A DNA stretch of 64,000 nt from Streptomyces regalis (GTDB taxonomy: Bacteria > Actinomycetota > Actinomycetes > Streptomycetales > Streptomycetaceae): NCBI RefSeq assembly GCF_001509475.1, contig NZ_LLZG01000354.1, positions 1 to 64,000 of the forward strand. Direction: 5' to 3'. The notes beneath the pieces are model-generated. The model saw nothing but the letters and a program-made list of their open reading frames with translations. It did no database searches and was not told where the DNA came from. The position numbers and the translations under genes are program-made. How positions within the stretch are numbered: the stretch's first letter is position 1; the number at the start of each line of letters is the position of its first letter. Positions 53,085 to 61,437 of the stretch are shown here, piece after piece.

Positions 53085-53183
53085 ATGCAAGTCCTGGACG
53101 TTGCTGAGGCGAATCTCACGTGACTCACAAGTAGGGATGTTTGACCCTGTCGGCGTCCGTCAAGAGAATCCAAAATCTTCGCC

Positions 53184-53927
53184 ATGCCCAAGCGGAGACT
53201 GAAGAACAAGAAGATCAGGATCGTGGCGGTCGGAGCGGCCCTGGTGACCGGCGGGGCCATTGCCACCGTACTGCTGCCGTCGGCGAACGCCGCCGACGAG
53301 AAGACGCCCGAGCAGATCATGACGATGTGCCAGCGGGCCAAGGTGCTCAATGGCAAGCAGCAGTCCATTTTCGATTTCGGCGGCCACCCCGTCGCCGGAC
53401 CGAGTTTCGCCTCCGACAACTGCGATTTCGTCGAGACGAAGTTCGAGACCTTCGACGGGCCGACCGAAAAGGCCTCCATCGACTTCCCGAACTGCGAACC
53501 GAACGCCACCGAACCCTCGAAGGTGTCGATCACCTGGTCGGCGACGGCGGCCCAGGGACAGGGCAAGTACACCGTCACCCAACAGGGCGGCGGTGGCGGG
53601 CTCTTCGGAGCACTGACCGGGTCCTGGCTCAAGCACAAGGGAACCCTCGACATGACCGTGAAGTCGGCGACCGCCGGCGACACGGAACAGCGTGAAGTGC
53701 CGGTCGGCAAGGTGCTCCACATGGAGTTCACGCCGAAGATGCAGCGCATGACCGGCGAATGGCGGGTGCGGATCGACGCCCGTGAGGCGACGACCGTCAC
53801 CAACCCCTCCCCCGAGCAGAACTTCGTGGCGCCGGACGTCGTCGAGGGCCCCGTCGTCCTGCCGGGTGCGGCGGGTGCTCCGGGTGTCGTGGACGGCACC
53901 TCCAAGGCCGTACTGACCGACTGCTGA
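53184..53927 (+). CDS. Secreted protein of unknown function, 247 aa (pair member 1)
   Basis: A basic N-terminus (MPKRRLKNKKIR), a hydrophobic core and cleavage near SANA-ADEK indicate export. The mature protein is beta-rich with four conserved-looking cysteines. It resembles the next gene's product around SDNCDFVETKFETF and a following Asn-Cys, so the two are related. The C-terminus ends in Cys (VLTDC). No enzymatic motif is seen. It is co-directional with the second gene across 49 bp and divergent from the SDR gene. Confidence 0.8.
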   Translation: MPKRRLKNKKIRIVAVGAALVTGGAIATVLLPSANAADEKTPEQIMTMCQRAKVLNGKQQSIFDFGGHPVAGPSFASDNCDFVETKFETFDGPTEKASIDFPNCEPNATEPSKVSITWSATAAQGQGKYTVTQQGGGGGLFGALTGSWLKHKGTLDMTVKSATAGDTEQREVPVGKVLHMEFTPKMQRMTGEWRVRIDAREATTVTNPSPEQNFVAPDVVEGPVVLPGAAGAPGVVDGTSKAVLTDC

Positions 53928-53976
53928 GCCTCGACCACTACCCCCCCGATCCCCCACGTTCCATAGGAGAACCCCC

Positions 53977-54777
53977 ATGACACGCGCCGGCCGCAGCAGA
54001 AGCCACCGGAGCAAGAAGAAGCGCATCGTCCTCGCCCTGTCCCCGCTGGTGGCCGTCGCGGTGGCCGTCCCGCTGATGAACCCGGCGGGTGCTGCCACCC
54101 CCTCCGAAGTGACCGCCGACTGCTCGGCGGACTCCGACAAGCTGGAGAACTGCGAGTTCGTCGACGTCCAGTTCAAGCGGGACAGCCTCGGACCCAACCA
54201 ACGGGTCTCCCCGGTGAGCGACAACTGCGGATCGACGGGCACCGCCTCGAAGACCTTCAACGTGAGCGCGTCCGTCACCAGGATCATCCAGCTCGAGGAC
54301 GGATTCACCGCGGACGGCGGCACGAAGCTCGGCAATTCCTTCTTCGAGATCGGCGTGAAGTTCAACACGTCGGAAATCAACATCACGCGCGACGACAAGA
54401 CGACGACGCTGGCGTTCAGCAGGACGGACACCGTGCAGGCGGACAGCCTCGGCTTCTTCATGTGGTCCGCCAAGCGCACCGATGTGAGCGGATTCCTGAA
54501 GGCCACGTACAAGGAGGCACAGGACGGCCAGAAGGTGTTCTTCTCGCCGAGCGAGGGCGCCGCGGACGTACACGTCTTCTATCCGCAGATCCTGAAGAAC
54601 GGCACTCCCGACGGCCGCCTCTGGCTGCGCAATGTGAAGTGCGGAAGTCCTGAAGCCTCCGGCATTCAGAATTCGACCCGCGCCCTGAGGTCGGAACCCG
54701 GATTCGGTGCGGGCGGCGAGAACGTCACCGACGTCGAGATCCCGCTGTCGGAGGTGTCGGGGGCTGCGGCACCTTAG
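53977..54777 (+). CDS. Secreted protein of unknown function, 266 aa (pair member 2)
   Basis: The N-terminus is basic (MTRAGRSRSHRSKKKR) with a hydrophobic stretch and cleavage near AGA-ATPS. The mature part is beta-rich with cysteines (TADCSADSDKLENCEFVDV, SDNCGST, VKCGSP). The CEFV...SDNC spacing echoes the upstream gene, indicating duplication. The start has AGGAG nearby. Its 3' end overlaps the convergent LuxR-type gene by 4 bp. An extracellular binding or coat role is possible but unsupported. Confidence 0.8.
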   Translation: MTRAGRSRSHRSKKKRIVLALSPLVAVAVAVPLMNPAGAATPSEVTADCSADSDKLENCEFVDVQFKRDSLGPNQRVSPVSDNCGSTGTASKTFNVSASVTRIIQLEDGFTADGGTKLGNSFFEIGVKFNTSEINITRDDKTTTLAFSRTDTVQADSLGFFMWSAKRTDVSGFLKATYKEAQDGQKVFFSPSEGAADVHVFYPQILKNGTPDGRLWLRNVKCGSPEASGIQNSTRALRSEPGFGAGGENVTDVEIPLSEVSGAAAP

Positions 54778-55421
54778 CCACATTCCCTGATGCGAAGCAC
54801 GGGCGCGGCTCCCAGCCACCGCAGGACCGCGTCCGTGCTGCCGCGTGCGTCCAGCTTGGCGTAGATGTTGCTGAGGTTGTTGCGGACGGTCTTCTCGCTG
54901 AGCCGTAATCGCAGGCCGATCTCCTGCGCGCCCAGGCCGGTCGACAGCAGCTCCATGATCTGCCGCTCGCGCGGCGAGAGCAGCGACCGCAGCCGCTCCA
55001 TGGCCTCCCCGCCGGTGGGCATCCGCCGCGCCCCTTCGCGCAGGGCGGCACAGGCCGCCGGGGAGAGGTAGGTGTGCCCGACGGTGGCACCGACGACGGC
55101 CGAGGAAAGCATGCAGGTGCAGTAGTCGCCCTCGACCAGATAGCCCGCCCCGCCGCGGAACACCTCGACGATGGTCTCGGTGTCCCGGCGCGGGCTGATG
55201 ACGATCACCGGGACGTCGGCGGCCCACGGTTGCCGCAGGGGCGCCGAGGGGTCCTCGCAGCACAGGATCACGACGTCCGCGGTCGCCTCCGGCGGTTTGA
55301 ACGGGGCTTCCAGCTGGACCACCTGACCGACGTACGGGTCGTCCGGGGCCGGCCAGTCGGGGTGCGGCCAGGTGCCCTCGGGGCAGGCGAGGGCGACGGT
55401 GAGTTTCCGGGAAGTGCGCAC
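54774..55421 (-). CDS. LuxR-type regulator with atypical receiver domain, 215 aa
   Basis: The C-terminal third is a LuxR helix-turn-helix (LSPRERQIMELLSTGLGAQE, LSEKTVRNNLSNIYAKL). The N-terminal part has the length and strand pattern of a receiver, but the acidic cluster is replaced (ALACPEGTWPHP) and the usual phospho-Asp strand reads VVILCCEDPSAP. It is therefore probably not phosphorylated, and no kinase gene is adjacent. It is convergent with the two secreted-protein genes. Control by a ligand or protein partner is inferred. Confidence 0.85.
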   Translation of the reverse strand: MRTSRKLTVALACPEGTWPHPDWPAPDDPYVGQVVQLEAPFKPPEATADVVILCCEDPSAPLRQPWAADVPVIVISPRRDTETIVEVFRGGAGYLVEGDYCTCMLSSAVVGATVGHTYLSPAACAALREGARRMPTGGEAMERLRSLLSPRERQIMELLSTGLGAQEIGLRLRLSEKTVRNNLSNIYAKLDARGSTDAVLRWLGAAPVLRIRECG

Positions 55422-55553
55422 GCCATTGTGTCCTTCCGCCGAAGCCGTGTCAGCCGTACGTCAGTACGTCCATACATACGGGGGTCGGCGTGGACATGTT
55501 CAAGCTTTCAAGGAGAGCGGGAAGGTGCCGCCCCGCGGCCCCTTGAGGGGCGC

Positions 55554-56498
55554 TTACAGCAACCGTGCCACCTGCGTCCCGAACGCCTCCATCTGGTCGG
55601 TGAGTTCGGTCCGGCTTCGGCTGCGGAAGCGGACCTGGAGCTGGTGTACGCCCATGGCCTGGTACGCCCGGAGTGACTCGGCCAGTTGCTCGGGCTCGCC
55701 CGTGAGGGTCCGGCGGCCGACGGCCCAGCCGGGGTTTCCGATGTACAGGGGCTCGGCGATGGCGCCGATGGTGAATGGCCCCTGACCGCATCCATCGGCG
55801 GCTCCGCCGCGGGCCGCCTCTTCCCTCAGCCGCCGTATCCGGGCGATCTGCGCGGGCAGCCGGTCGCGCGGATCCCCCTGTGGCAGCCACCCGTCCCCCC
55901 TGAGGGCGGCCCGGCGTACGGCGGCCGGGGACGACCCGCCGACCCACACCGGGACGTGCTCCTGGGTCGGCCGTGGTCGCTGGCCCAGGCCCCCGAAGTC
56001 GTAGAGCTTGCCGTGGTGTTCGGGGTACTCGTCAGGGCCGAGGGCGGCGCGCAGGGCGTCGATGCACTCGTCGAGCACGGGGCCGCGCTGCTCGAAGTCG
56101 ACGCCCAGCGCCTCGAACTCCTCCCGCACATGCCCGGCCCCGACCCCGAGGATCAGCCGCCCGCCGCTGAGGTGATCGAGGGTGGCGAACTGCTTGGCGG
56201 TCAGGAGCGGATGGCGCAGGCCCACGACCGCGACATGGCTGAGCAGCCGTATGCGCTCGGTGGCGGCCGCGAGGAAGGCGAGGGTGGCGACGGGGTCGTA
56301 CCAGACCGTGCTCATCGCGGACGCGAGGCGGCGTGGGATGGCGACGTGGTCGCAGCTCGCGAGGTAGGCGAACCCGGCGCGCTCGGCGGCGCGGGCGATG
56401 GCGAGCAGGTCGTCGGGGCCGGCGGCGGCCTCCCAGGGTTCGGCGTAGATCGTGCTCTGCGACTGGACGGGGAGCTGGATGCCGTACTGGAGACTCAC
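55554..56498 (-). CDS. LLM-class F420-dependent oxidoreductase, 314 aa
   Basis: The TIM-barrel pattern of the F420 branch is clear: SLQYGIQLPVQSQ, FAYLASCDHVAIPR, TERIRLLSHVAVVGLRHPL, and KQFATLDHLSGGRLILGVGA. The GTG at 56498 overlaps the stop of the upstream amidohydrolase gene by GTGA, so both come from one mRNA controlled by regulon site 4. It probably oxidises or reduces a pathway intermediate using F420. Confidence 0.92.
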   Translation of the reverse strand: MSLQYGIQLPVQSQSTIYAEPWEAAAGPDDLLAIARAAERAGFAYLASCDHVAIPRRLASAMSTVWYDPVATLAFLAAATERIRLLSHVAVVGLRHPLLTAKQFATLDHLSGGRLILGVGAGHVREEFEALGVDFEQRGPVLDECIDALRAALGPDEYPEHHGKLYDFGGLGQRPRPTQEHVPVWVGGSSPAAVRRAALRGDGWLPQGDPRDRLPAQIARIRRLREEAARGGAADGCGQGPFTIGAIAEPLYIGNPGWAVGRRTLTGEPEQLAESLRAYQAMGVHQLQVRFRSRSRTELTDQMEAFGTQVARLL

Positions 56499-57742
56499 CG
56501 GGCACCGCCGCCCGGCCACAGCCCGTCGTCCGTCAGGCCCAGCAGGTCGATGGCGTTGCGTCGTACGATCCGCTCGACCACGTCCGCGTCCAGGTGCCCC
56601 ATCTGTGCCTCGCCGACCTCGCGGGACTTCGGCCAGGTGGAGTCGGAGTGGGGGTAGTCGGTCTCGTACAGGACGTTTCCGACGCCGATCGCGTCCAGGT
56701 TCCGCAGCCCGAAGGCGTCGTCGAAGAAGCAGCCGTAGACGTGGTCGGCGAAGAGTTCGGACGGCGGACGGTGCACCTTGTCGGCGACCCCGCCCCAGCC
56801 CCGGTTCTCCTGCCACACGACGTCGGCGCGCTCCAGGATGTACGGGATCCAGCCGATCTGGCCCTCGGCGTACATGACCTTGAGGTGGGGGAAGCGCTCG
56901 AACTTGCCGCTCATCAGCCAGTCGACCATCGAGAAGCAGCAGTTGGCGAAGGTGATGGTGGAGCCGACGGCGGGCGGGGCGTCGGCGGAGGTGGAGGGCA
57001 TACGGCTCGACGAACCGATGTGCATGGCCACCACCGTGCCGGTCTCGTCGCAGGCGGCGAGGAAGGGGTCCCAGTCGTCGGTGTGGACGGAGGGGAGTCC
57101 GAGGTGCGGGGGTATCTCGGAGAAGGCGACGGCGCGGACGCCGCGGGCGGCATTGCGGCGGACCTCGGCGGCGGCGAGTTCGGCGTCCCAGAGGGGGATG
57201 AGGGTGAGCGGTATGAGCCGTCCCTGGGCCGCCGGTCCGCACCACTCCTCCACCATCCAGTCGTTGTAGGCCTGGACGCACAGCAGGCCCAGCTCGTGGT
57301 CCGCGGCTTCGGTGAAGGTCTGGCCGCAGAAGCGGGGGAAGGTCGGGAAGCAGAGGGCGGACTGGACGTGGTTGACGTCCATGTCGGCGAGGCGGGCGGG
57401 GACGTCGTAGGAACCCGGGCGCATCTGTTCGTAGGTGATGACCTCGAGTTTGATCTCGTCCCTGCTGTAGCCGACGGCCGTGTCGAGGCGGGTGATCGGC
57501 CGGTGCAGGTCCTCGTAGACCCACCAGTCGCCGGTGGGACCGTCGTCGCCGGGCCGGCCCATGACGGGCTTGAACCGGCCGCCGAGGAAGGTCATTTCCT
57601 TCAGAGGCGCGCGGACGATGCGCGGACCGGTGTCGAGGTACTTCTTCGGAAGCCGGTCCTGCCAGACGGTGGGCGGCTCCACCGTGTGGTCGTCGACGGA
57701 GATGATCAGCGGAAACGTCGTCTCGGTGTCCATGTCCGTCAC
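56495..57742 (-). CDS. Amidohydrolase family protein (COG2159 type), 415 aa
   Basis: The start SVDDHTVEPPTVWQDR supplies the first metal motif (DxH variant). AVAFSEIPPHLGLPSVHTDD, the metal His in VVAMHIGSSS and LYETDYPHSDSTWP (late Asp/His) follow, as in COG2159 decarboxylase/hydrolases such as ACMSD relatives. Family enzymes decarboxylate or hydrolyse aromatic or ring-cleavage products; the actual substrate is unknown. The GTG at 57742 or ATG at 57733 may be the start. Operator site 4 lies 13-27 bp upstream of the GTG. Confidence 0.9.
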   Translation of the reverse strand: MTDMDTETTFPLIISVDDHTVEPPTVWQDRLPKKYLDTGPRIVRAPLKEMTFLGGRFKPVMGRPGDDGPTGDWWVYEDLHRPITRLDTAVGYSRDEIKLEVITYEQMRPGSYDVPARLADMDVNHVQSALCFPTFPRFCGQTFTEAADHELGLLCVQAYNDWMVEEWCGPAAQGRLIPLTLIPLWDAELAAAEVRRNAARGVRAVAFSEIPPHLGLPSVHTDDWDPFLAACDETGTVVAMHIGSSSRMPSTSADAPPAVGSTITFANCCFSMVDWLMSGKFERFPHLKVMYAEGQIGWIPYILERADVVWQENRGWGGVADKVHRPPSELFADHVYGCFFDDAFGLRNLDAIGVGNVLYETDYPHSDSTWPKSREVGEAQMGHLDADVVERIVRRNAIDLLGLTDDGLWPGGGAR

Positions 57743-57754
57743 GGTAGCGCCGAT

Positions 57755-57769
57755 CTGACGGTCCGTCAG
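57755..57769. promoter_or_regulatory. Palindromic operator CTGACG-GTC-CGTCAG (regulon site 4)
   Basis: A perfect 6+3+6 repeat 13 bp upstream of the amidohydrolase GTG start, so it probably overlaps the core promoter or transcription start. It is the fourth such site in the window. Confidence 0.7.
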
Positions 57770-57920
57770 CTATCCGGGAGCGGGCACCACCGTGCGGAGA
57801 CCACGTGAGGGCCTTGTGATATCCCGCGCGCCTGCCTGTGATCACCCTCTCCACAGCTGACGCATCTGCCATGAACAAGGCAAACTGGCGGGGATGTAAA
57901 CGGGTCCTAGGGGGACTGCG

Positions 57921-60884
57921 ATGGACGGGGTACCGCGAGTGCCGGAGCAGAGGCGTCCCGGCTCCTCGACAGATACGGCGGAGCCGGCGGAGCCGCTGCG
58001 CTTCGGCGTGCTCGGCCCGGTGCGCGCCTGGCGCGGCGAGGAGCAGCTCCCCACCGGTTCCCCCCAGCAACGCGCCCTGCTCGCGGCCCTGCTGCTGCGC
58101 GAGGGCCGCACCGCGACCGCGGCGGAGCTGATCGACGCCCTGTGGGGCGAGGAGCCGCCCTCGCAGGCGCTGGCCGCGGTACGGACGTATGCCTCCCGGC
58201 TGCGCAAGGTGCTGGACCCCGGGGTCCTGGCGAGCGAGTCGGGCGGCTACGCGGTGCGGGGCCTGGCCGAGGGCGCGCTGGACCTGGCGGTGGCGCAGGA
58301 GCTGGCCGCGGAGGGGGAGAAGGCCAGGAACGCCGGGGATCTGGGCCAGGCGCGCAAGGCGCTGGGGCGGGCGCTGGCGCTGTGGGACGGGGAGGTGCTG
58401 GCGGGGGTACCGGGGCCGTACGCGGAGGCTCAGCGGGTGCGGTTGGAGGAGTGGCGGCTGCAGCTCCTGGAGTCCCGCCTCGACATGGACCTGGAGCAGG
58501 GCTGCCACGCGGAGGCGGTGTCGGAGCTGACGGCCCTGACGGCGGCGCACCCTCTGCGGGAGCGGCTGCGGGAGCTGCTGATGCTCGCGCTGTACCGCAG
58601 CGGCCGTCAGGCGGAGGCGCTGGCGGTGTACGCGGACACGCGGCGCCTGCTGGCGGACGAGCTGGGCGTGGACCCGCGCCCGGGGCTGAAGGAGCTCCAG
58701 CAGCGGATCCTGCAGGCGGACCCGGCGCTGGCGGAACCGTCGGCGCCGGTGACCGAGCCGCCGGCAGCCCCGGTGCGCCCGGCCCAGCTCCCGGCGACCG
58801 TGCCCGACTTCACGGGCCGTTCCGCTTTCGTCTCGGAGTTGAGCGAGGTGCTCGCCTCGGCCGAGGGCCGGGTGATGGCGGTGTCGGCGCTGGCGGGCAT
58901 CGGCGGGGTGGGGAAGACGACGCTGGCGGTGCACGTGGCGCACCAGGCGCGGACCGCCTTCCCTGACGGGCAGCTGTACGTCGACCTGCAGGGCGCGGGC
59001 CCGCGGGCGTCGGAGCCGGAGACGGTGCTGGGGTCCTTCCTGCGCGCCCTGGGCACGGCGGACTCGGCGATCCCGGACTCGCTGGAGGAGCGGGCGGCGC
59101 TGTACCGCTCGGTCCTGGACGGCCGCCGGGTCCTGGTCCTGCTGGACAACGCGAAGGACGCCGCCCAGGTCCGCCCGCTGCTGCCGGGCACGGAGGGCTG
59201 CGCGGCCCTGGTGACCTCCCGGGTACGGATGGTGGACCTGGCAGGTGCCCATCTGGTCGACCTGGACGTGATGTCCCCGGACGAGGCGCTGCAGCTCTTC
59301 ACGAAGATCGTGGGCGAGGAGCGGGTGGCGTCCGAGCGGGAGGCCGCGCTGGACGTGGTCGCGGCGTGCGGCTTCCTGCCGCTGGCGATCCGCATCGCGG
59401 CGTCGCGGCTGGCGGCGCGCAGGACGTGGACGGTCTCCGTCCTGGCCGCCAAGCTCGCGGACGAGCGGCGCCGGCTCGACGAGCTGCAGGCCGGGGACCT
59501 CGCCGTGAAGGCGACCTTCGAACTGGGCTACGGCGCCCTGGAGCCCGCCCAGGCACGGGCGTTCCGGCTGCTGGGGCTGGCGGACGGGCCGGACATCTCC
59601 CTGGCGGCGGCCGCGGCGGTGCTGGATCTGCCGATGGAGGAGACGGAGGACCTGCTGGAGGCCCTCGTCGACACGTCCTTGCTGGAGTCGGCGGCTCCCG
59701 GGCGGTACCGGTACCACGATCTGGTGCGGCTCTACGCGCGTGCGTGTGCGGAGCGGGACGAGTGGCCGCCGAGTGAGCGGGATGCGGCGATCTCGCGGTT
59801 GCTGGACTTCTATCTGGCCACGGCGGCGGGGGTCTATGCGATCGAGCGGCCGGGGGACCGGCTGGTGGATCACCTGGAGCACGGAGAGTTCCCGGGCCTG
59901 CGCTTCAGCACGCGCCACAAGGCTCAGGACTGGCTGTACTCCGAGGCGAACTGCCTGCTGGCCTGCGCGAGTCAGTCCGTGCGAAGCGGCGACCTGCGCA
60001 GGGCCGTCGACCTTCTCTGGGCGGCGAAGGACCTGGCCGAGTCCGGCGCCAACTCCCGTGACTACGAGGCGGCGGCAACCGCCGCTCGCGATGCCGCTCA
60101 GGCAGCGGGCGACGTCCAGGCGGAAGGGCGGGCTCGGACGACGTTGACGGACGCCCACCTGGCGGCAGGGCGATTCGCCCAGGCCGACGAGGAAGTGAGC
60201 CAGGCCGCGACTCTGGCACGACGGATCAGCGACCCGGCCCTCAACAGCTGGGTGCCGAATCATCGCGGCGTGATCGCGGTCTACCGAAGCCGGCATGCCG
60301 AAGGGGCCGCCTTTCTGCAGGAGGCCATCACCAACTTCCGGTCGGACGGCAACCTGGCCGGTGAGGCCAGCGCGCTGTGCAACCTCTCCCGTTCCCACCT
60401 CGCCATGGGGCAGACGAAGAGCGCGATCGAGCTCGCGCGACAGGGCGTCGACATCTACGACCGCCTGGGCCATACCCTGCGGGGTGCCAACGGCCGCTAC
60501 GCCCTGGGCCTTGCCCTTGCCCAGGCCGGGGAACTCACCCATGCCGTCGAGCAGTTGAACGAGGCGCTCGAGGTTTTCCGGGACAGCCGCCAGCGTCTGT
60601 GGGAGGGCATGACGATCTTCCGGATCGCCGAGATACTGCTCACCGAGCGAAAGCCGGCCCAGGCTGCCGCTCTCGCCGAACAGTCGCTCGCCGTACTCCG
60701 TGGCATCGGCGGGGACTGGCGGCGAGGGAACGTACTCACCGTCCTGGGGCGTGCCCTGTACGGCATCGGGCAGCTCGACCGCGCGCAGGCCTGTTGGCGT
60801 GAAGCCCTGTCCATCTACGACGACCTGGGCTCCCCGGAGGCCACGGAAGTGCGGGGCCTGCTCACCCCCGTGGCCGCCGCGTAG
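57921..60884 (+). CDS. afsR: AfsR-type SARP regulator with NB-ARC ATPase and TPRs, 987 aa
   Basis: Domain order: an OmpR-like winged helix (about 26-115), a bacterial transcriptional activation domain (about 118-265), an NB-ARC ATPase with Walker A at 325-334 (AGIGGVGKTT) and Walker B at 403-410 (RVLVLLDN), then TPRs from about 640 to 980. This architecture, the length (close to 993 aa of S. coelicolor AfsR, from memory), and the repeat-bearing afsS immediately downstream identify afsR. AfsR is phosphorylated by Ser/Thr kinases and activates afsS. The ATG at 57921 follows GGGGGA. It is divergent from the amidohydrolase operon. Confidence 0.93.
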   Translation: MDGVPRVPEQRRPGSSTDTAEPAEPLRFGVLGPVRAWRGEEQLPTGSPQQRALLAALLLREGRTATAAELIDALWGEEPPSQALAAVRTYASRLRKVLDPGVLASESGGYAVRGLAEGALDLAVAQELAAEGEKARNAGDLGQARKALGRALALWDGEVLAGVPGPYAEAQRVRLEEWRLQLLESRLDMDLEQGCHAEAVSELTALTAAHPLRERLRELLMLALYRSGRQAEALAVYADTRRLLADELGVDPRPGLKELQQRILQADPALAEPSAPVTEPPAAPVRPAQLPATVPDFTGRSAFVSELSEVLASAEGRVMAVSALAGIGGVGKTTLAVHVAHQARTAFPDGQLYVDLQGAGPRASEPETVLGSFLRALGTADSAIPDSLEERAALYRSVLDGRRVLVLLDNAKDAAQVRPLLPGTEGCAALVTSRVRMVDLAGAHLVDLDVMSPDEALQLFTKIVGEERVASEREAALDVVAACGFLPLAIRIAASRLAARRTWTVSVLAAKLADERRRLDELQAGDLAVKATFELGYGALEPAQARAFRLLGLADGPDISLAAAAAVLDLPMEETEDLLEALVDTSLLESAAPGRYRYHDLVRLYARACAERDEWPPSERDAAISRLLDFYLATAAGVYAIERPGDRLVDHLEHGEFPGLRFSTRHKAQDWLYSEANCLLACASQSVRSGDLRRAVDLLWAAKDLAESGANSRDYEAAATAARDAAQAAGDVQAEGRARTTLTDAHLAAGRFAQADEEVSQAATLARRISDPALNSWVPNHRGVIAVYRSRHAEGAAFLQEAITNFRSDGNLAGEASALCNLSRSHLAMGQTKSAIELARQGVDIYDRLGHTLRGANGRYALGLALAQAGELTHAVEQLNEALEVFRDSRQRLWEGMTIFRIAEILLTERKPAQAAALAEQSLAVLRGIGGDWRRGNVLTVLGRALYGIGQLDRAQACWREALSIYDDLGSPEATEVRGLLTPVAAA

Positions 60885-60899
60885 CCGGCCACGGCCTGC

Positions 60900-60921
60900 G
60901 TTCATCGTTCGTTTATCGCCT
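60900..60921 (+). promoter_or_regulatory. 11-bp direct repeat resembling the AfsR/PhoP site of afsS
   Basis: GTTCATCGTTC (60900-60910) and GTTTATCGCCT (60911-60921) are adjacent 11-mers resembling PHO-box units. In S. coelicolor AfsR and PhoP compete for such a repeat over the afsS -35 region. Position just after afsR and 158 bp upstream of the afsS start fits this role. A -10 (near CTGAAT, about 60931-60937) is weak. Confidence 0.65.
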
Positions 60922-61010
60922 CCCGGCACTCTGAATTCCGTCGATCCGTCGCGTCGGGGGGCAGACGGTTCGTCATGGAGGCCCACCGTTAAGGTGAACG
61001 GCCCTGACCA

Positions 61011-61048
61011 GCCCGTCCGGCGACCCTCGGGGGAGTCGCCGGACGGGC
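61011..61048 (+). promoter_or_regulatory. Strong hairpin in the afsS leader
   Basis: GCCCGTCCGGCGAC (61011-61024) and GTCGCCGGACGGGC (61035-61048) form a perfect 14-bp stem with a 10-nt loop, ending 30 nt before the afsS ATG (61079). The ribosome site (ACAGGAG, 61063-61069) is outside the stem. There is no T-run. It may be an attenuator, a leader stabiliser, or the end of afsR transcription. Confidence 0.65.
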
Positions 61049-61078
61049 CTCGTCACTCAGCCACAGGAGTTGAACAGC

Positions 61079-61249
61079 ATGGCCGAAGAGAAGAAGACCG
61101 ACGGCACCGTCAAGCCGCTCGGGGACACCCACATCACCGACGCCGACGCGGGCACCGTCAAGCCGCTCGGGGACACCCACATCACCGACGCCGACGCGGG
61201 CACCGTCAAGCCGCTCGGGGACACCCACATCACGGGCGAAGAGGTCTGA
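61079..61249 (+). CDS. afsS: AfsS-type small repeat protein, 56 aa
   Basis: The 56-residue product is MAEEKKTDG followed by three copies of TVKPLGDTHIT joined by DADAG, a 16-residue (48-bp) repeat almost identical at DNA level. AfsS of S. coelicolor is a similar small protein (63 aa, from memory) with threefold repeats, encoded immediately downstream of afsR and raising antibiotic production by an unknown mechanism. The ATG at 61079 follows ACAGGAG. A direct repeat like the AfsR site lies upstream and a perfect 16-bp hairpin terminates it. Confidence 0.88.
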   Translation: MAEEKKTDGTVKPLGDTHITDADAGTVKPLGDTHITDADAGTVKPLGDTHITGEEV

Positions 61250-61267
61250 CAGACCAGCACCCCACGG

Positions 61268-61310
61268 GGATCGACCGCGGCGGCTCGGAGGGGGAGCCGC
61301 CGCGGTCGAC
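61268..61310 (+). terminator. Terminator after afsS
   Basis: Perfect 16-bp arms TCGACCGCGGCGGCTC (61271-61286) and GAGCCGCCGCGGTCGA (61294-61309) with a 7-nt loop, 21 nt past the afsS stop codon. Confidence 0.8.
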
Positions 61311-61437
61311 GTGCGTCGTGCCGAGGTGCGTCCTGCGGTGAGCTGCACGCGATGCCGCGTCCCGTCCCCACACCTTCCGCGCCCTGTTCCCCCTCCCGAC
61401 ACCCACCCGTCGCACCCGCCCGCCACGCTCGGGTGCC

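Noticed and set aside
55554..60986. A minus-strand frame open for 1810 codons across the LLM, amidohydrolase and afsR regions
   Set aside because: Only the 55554-56498 part has family sequence; the rest is Arg/Pro-rich antisense of afsR and of the amidohydrolase, a normal effect of high-GC codon bias.
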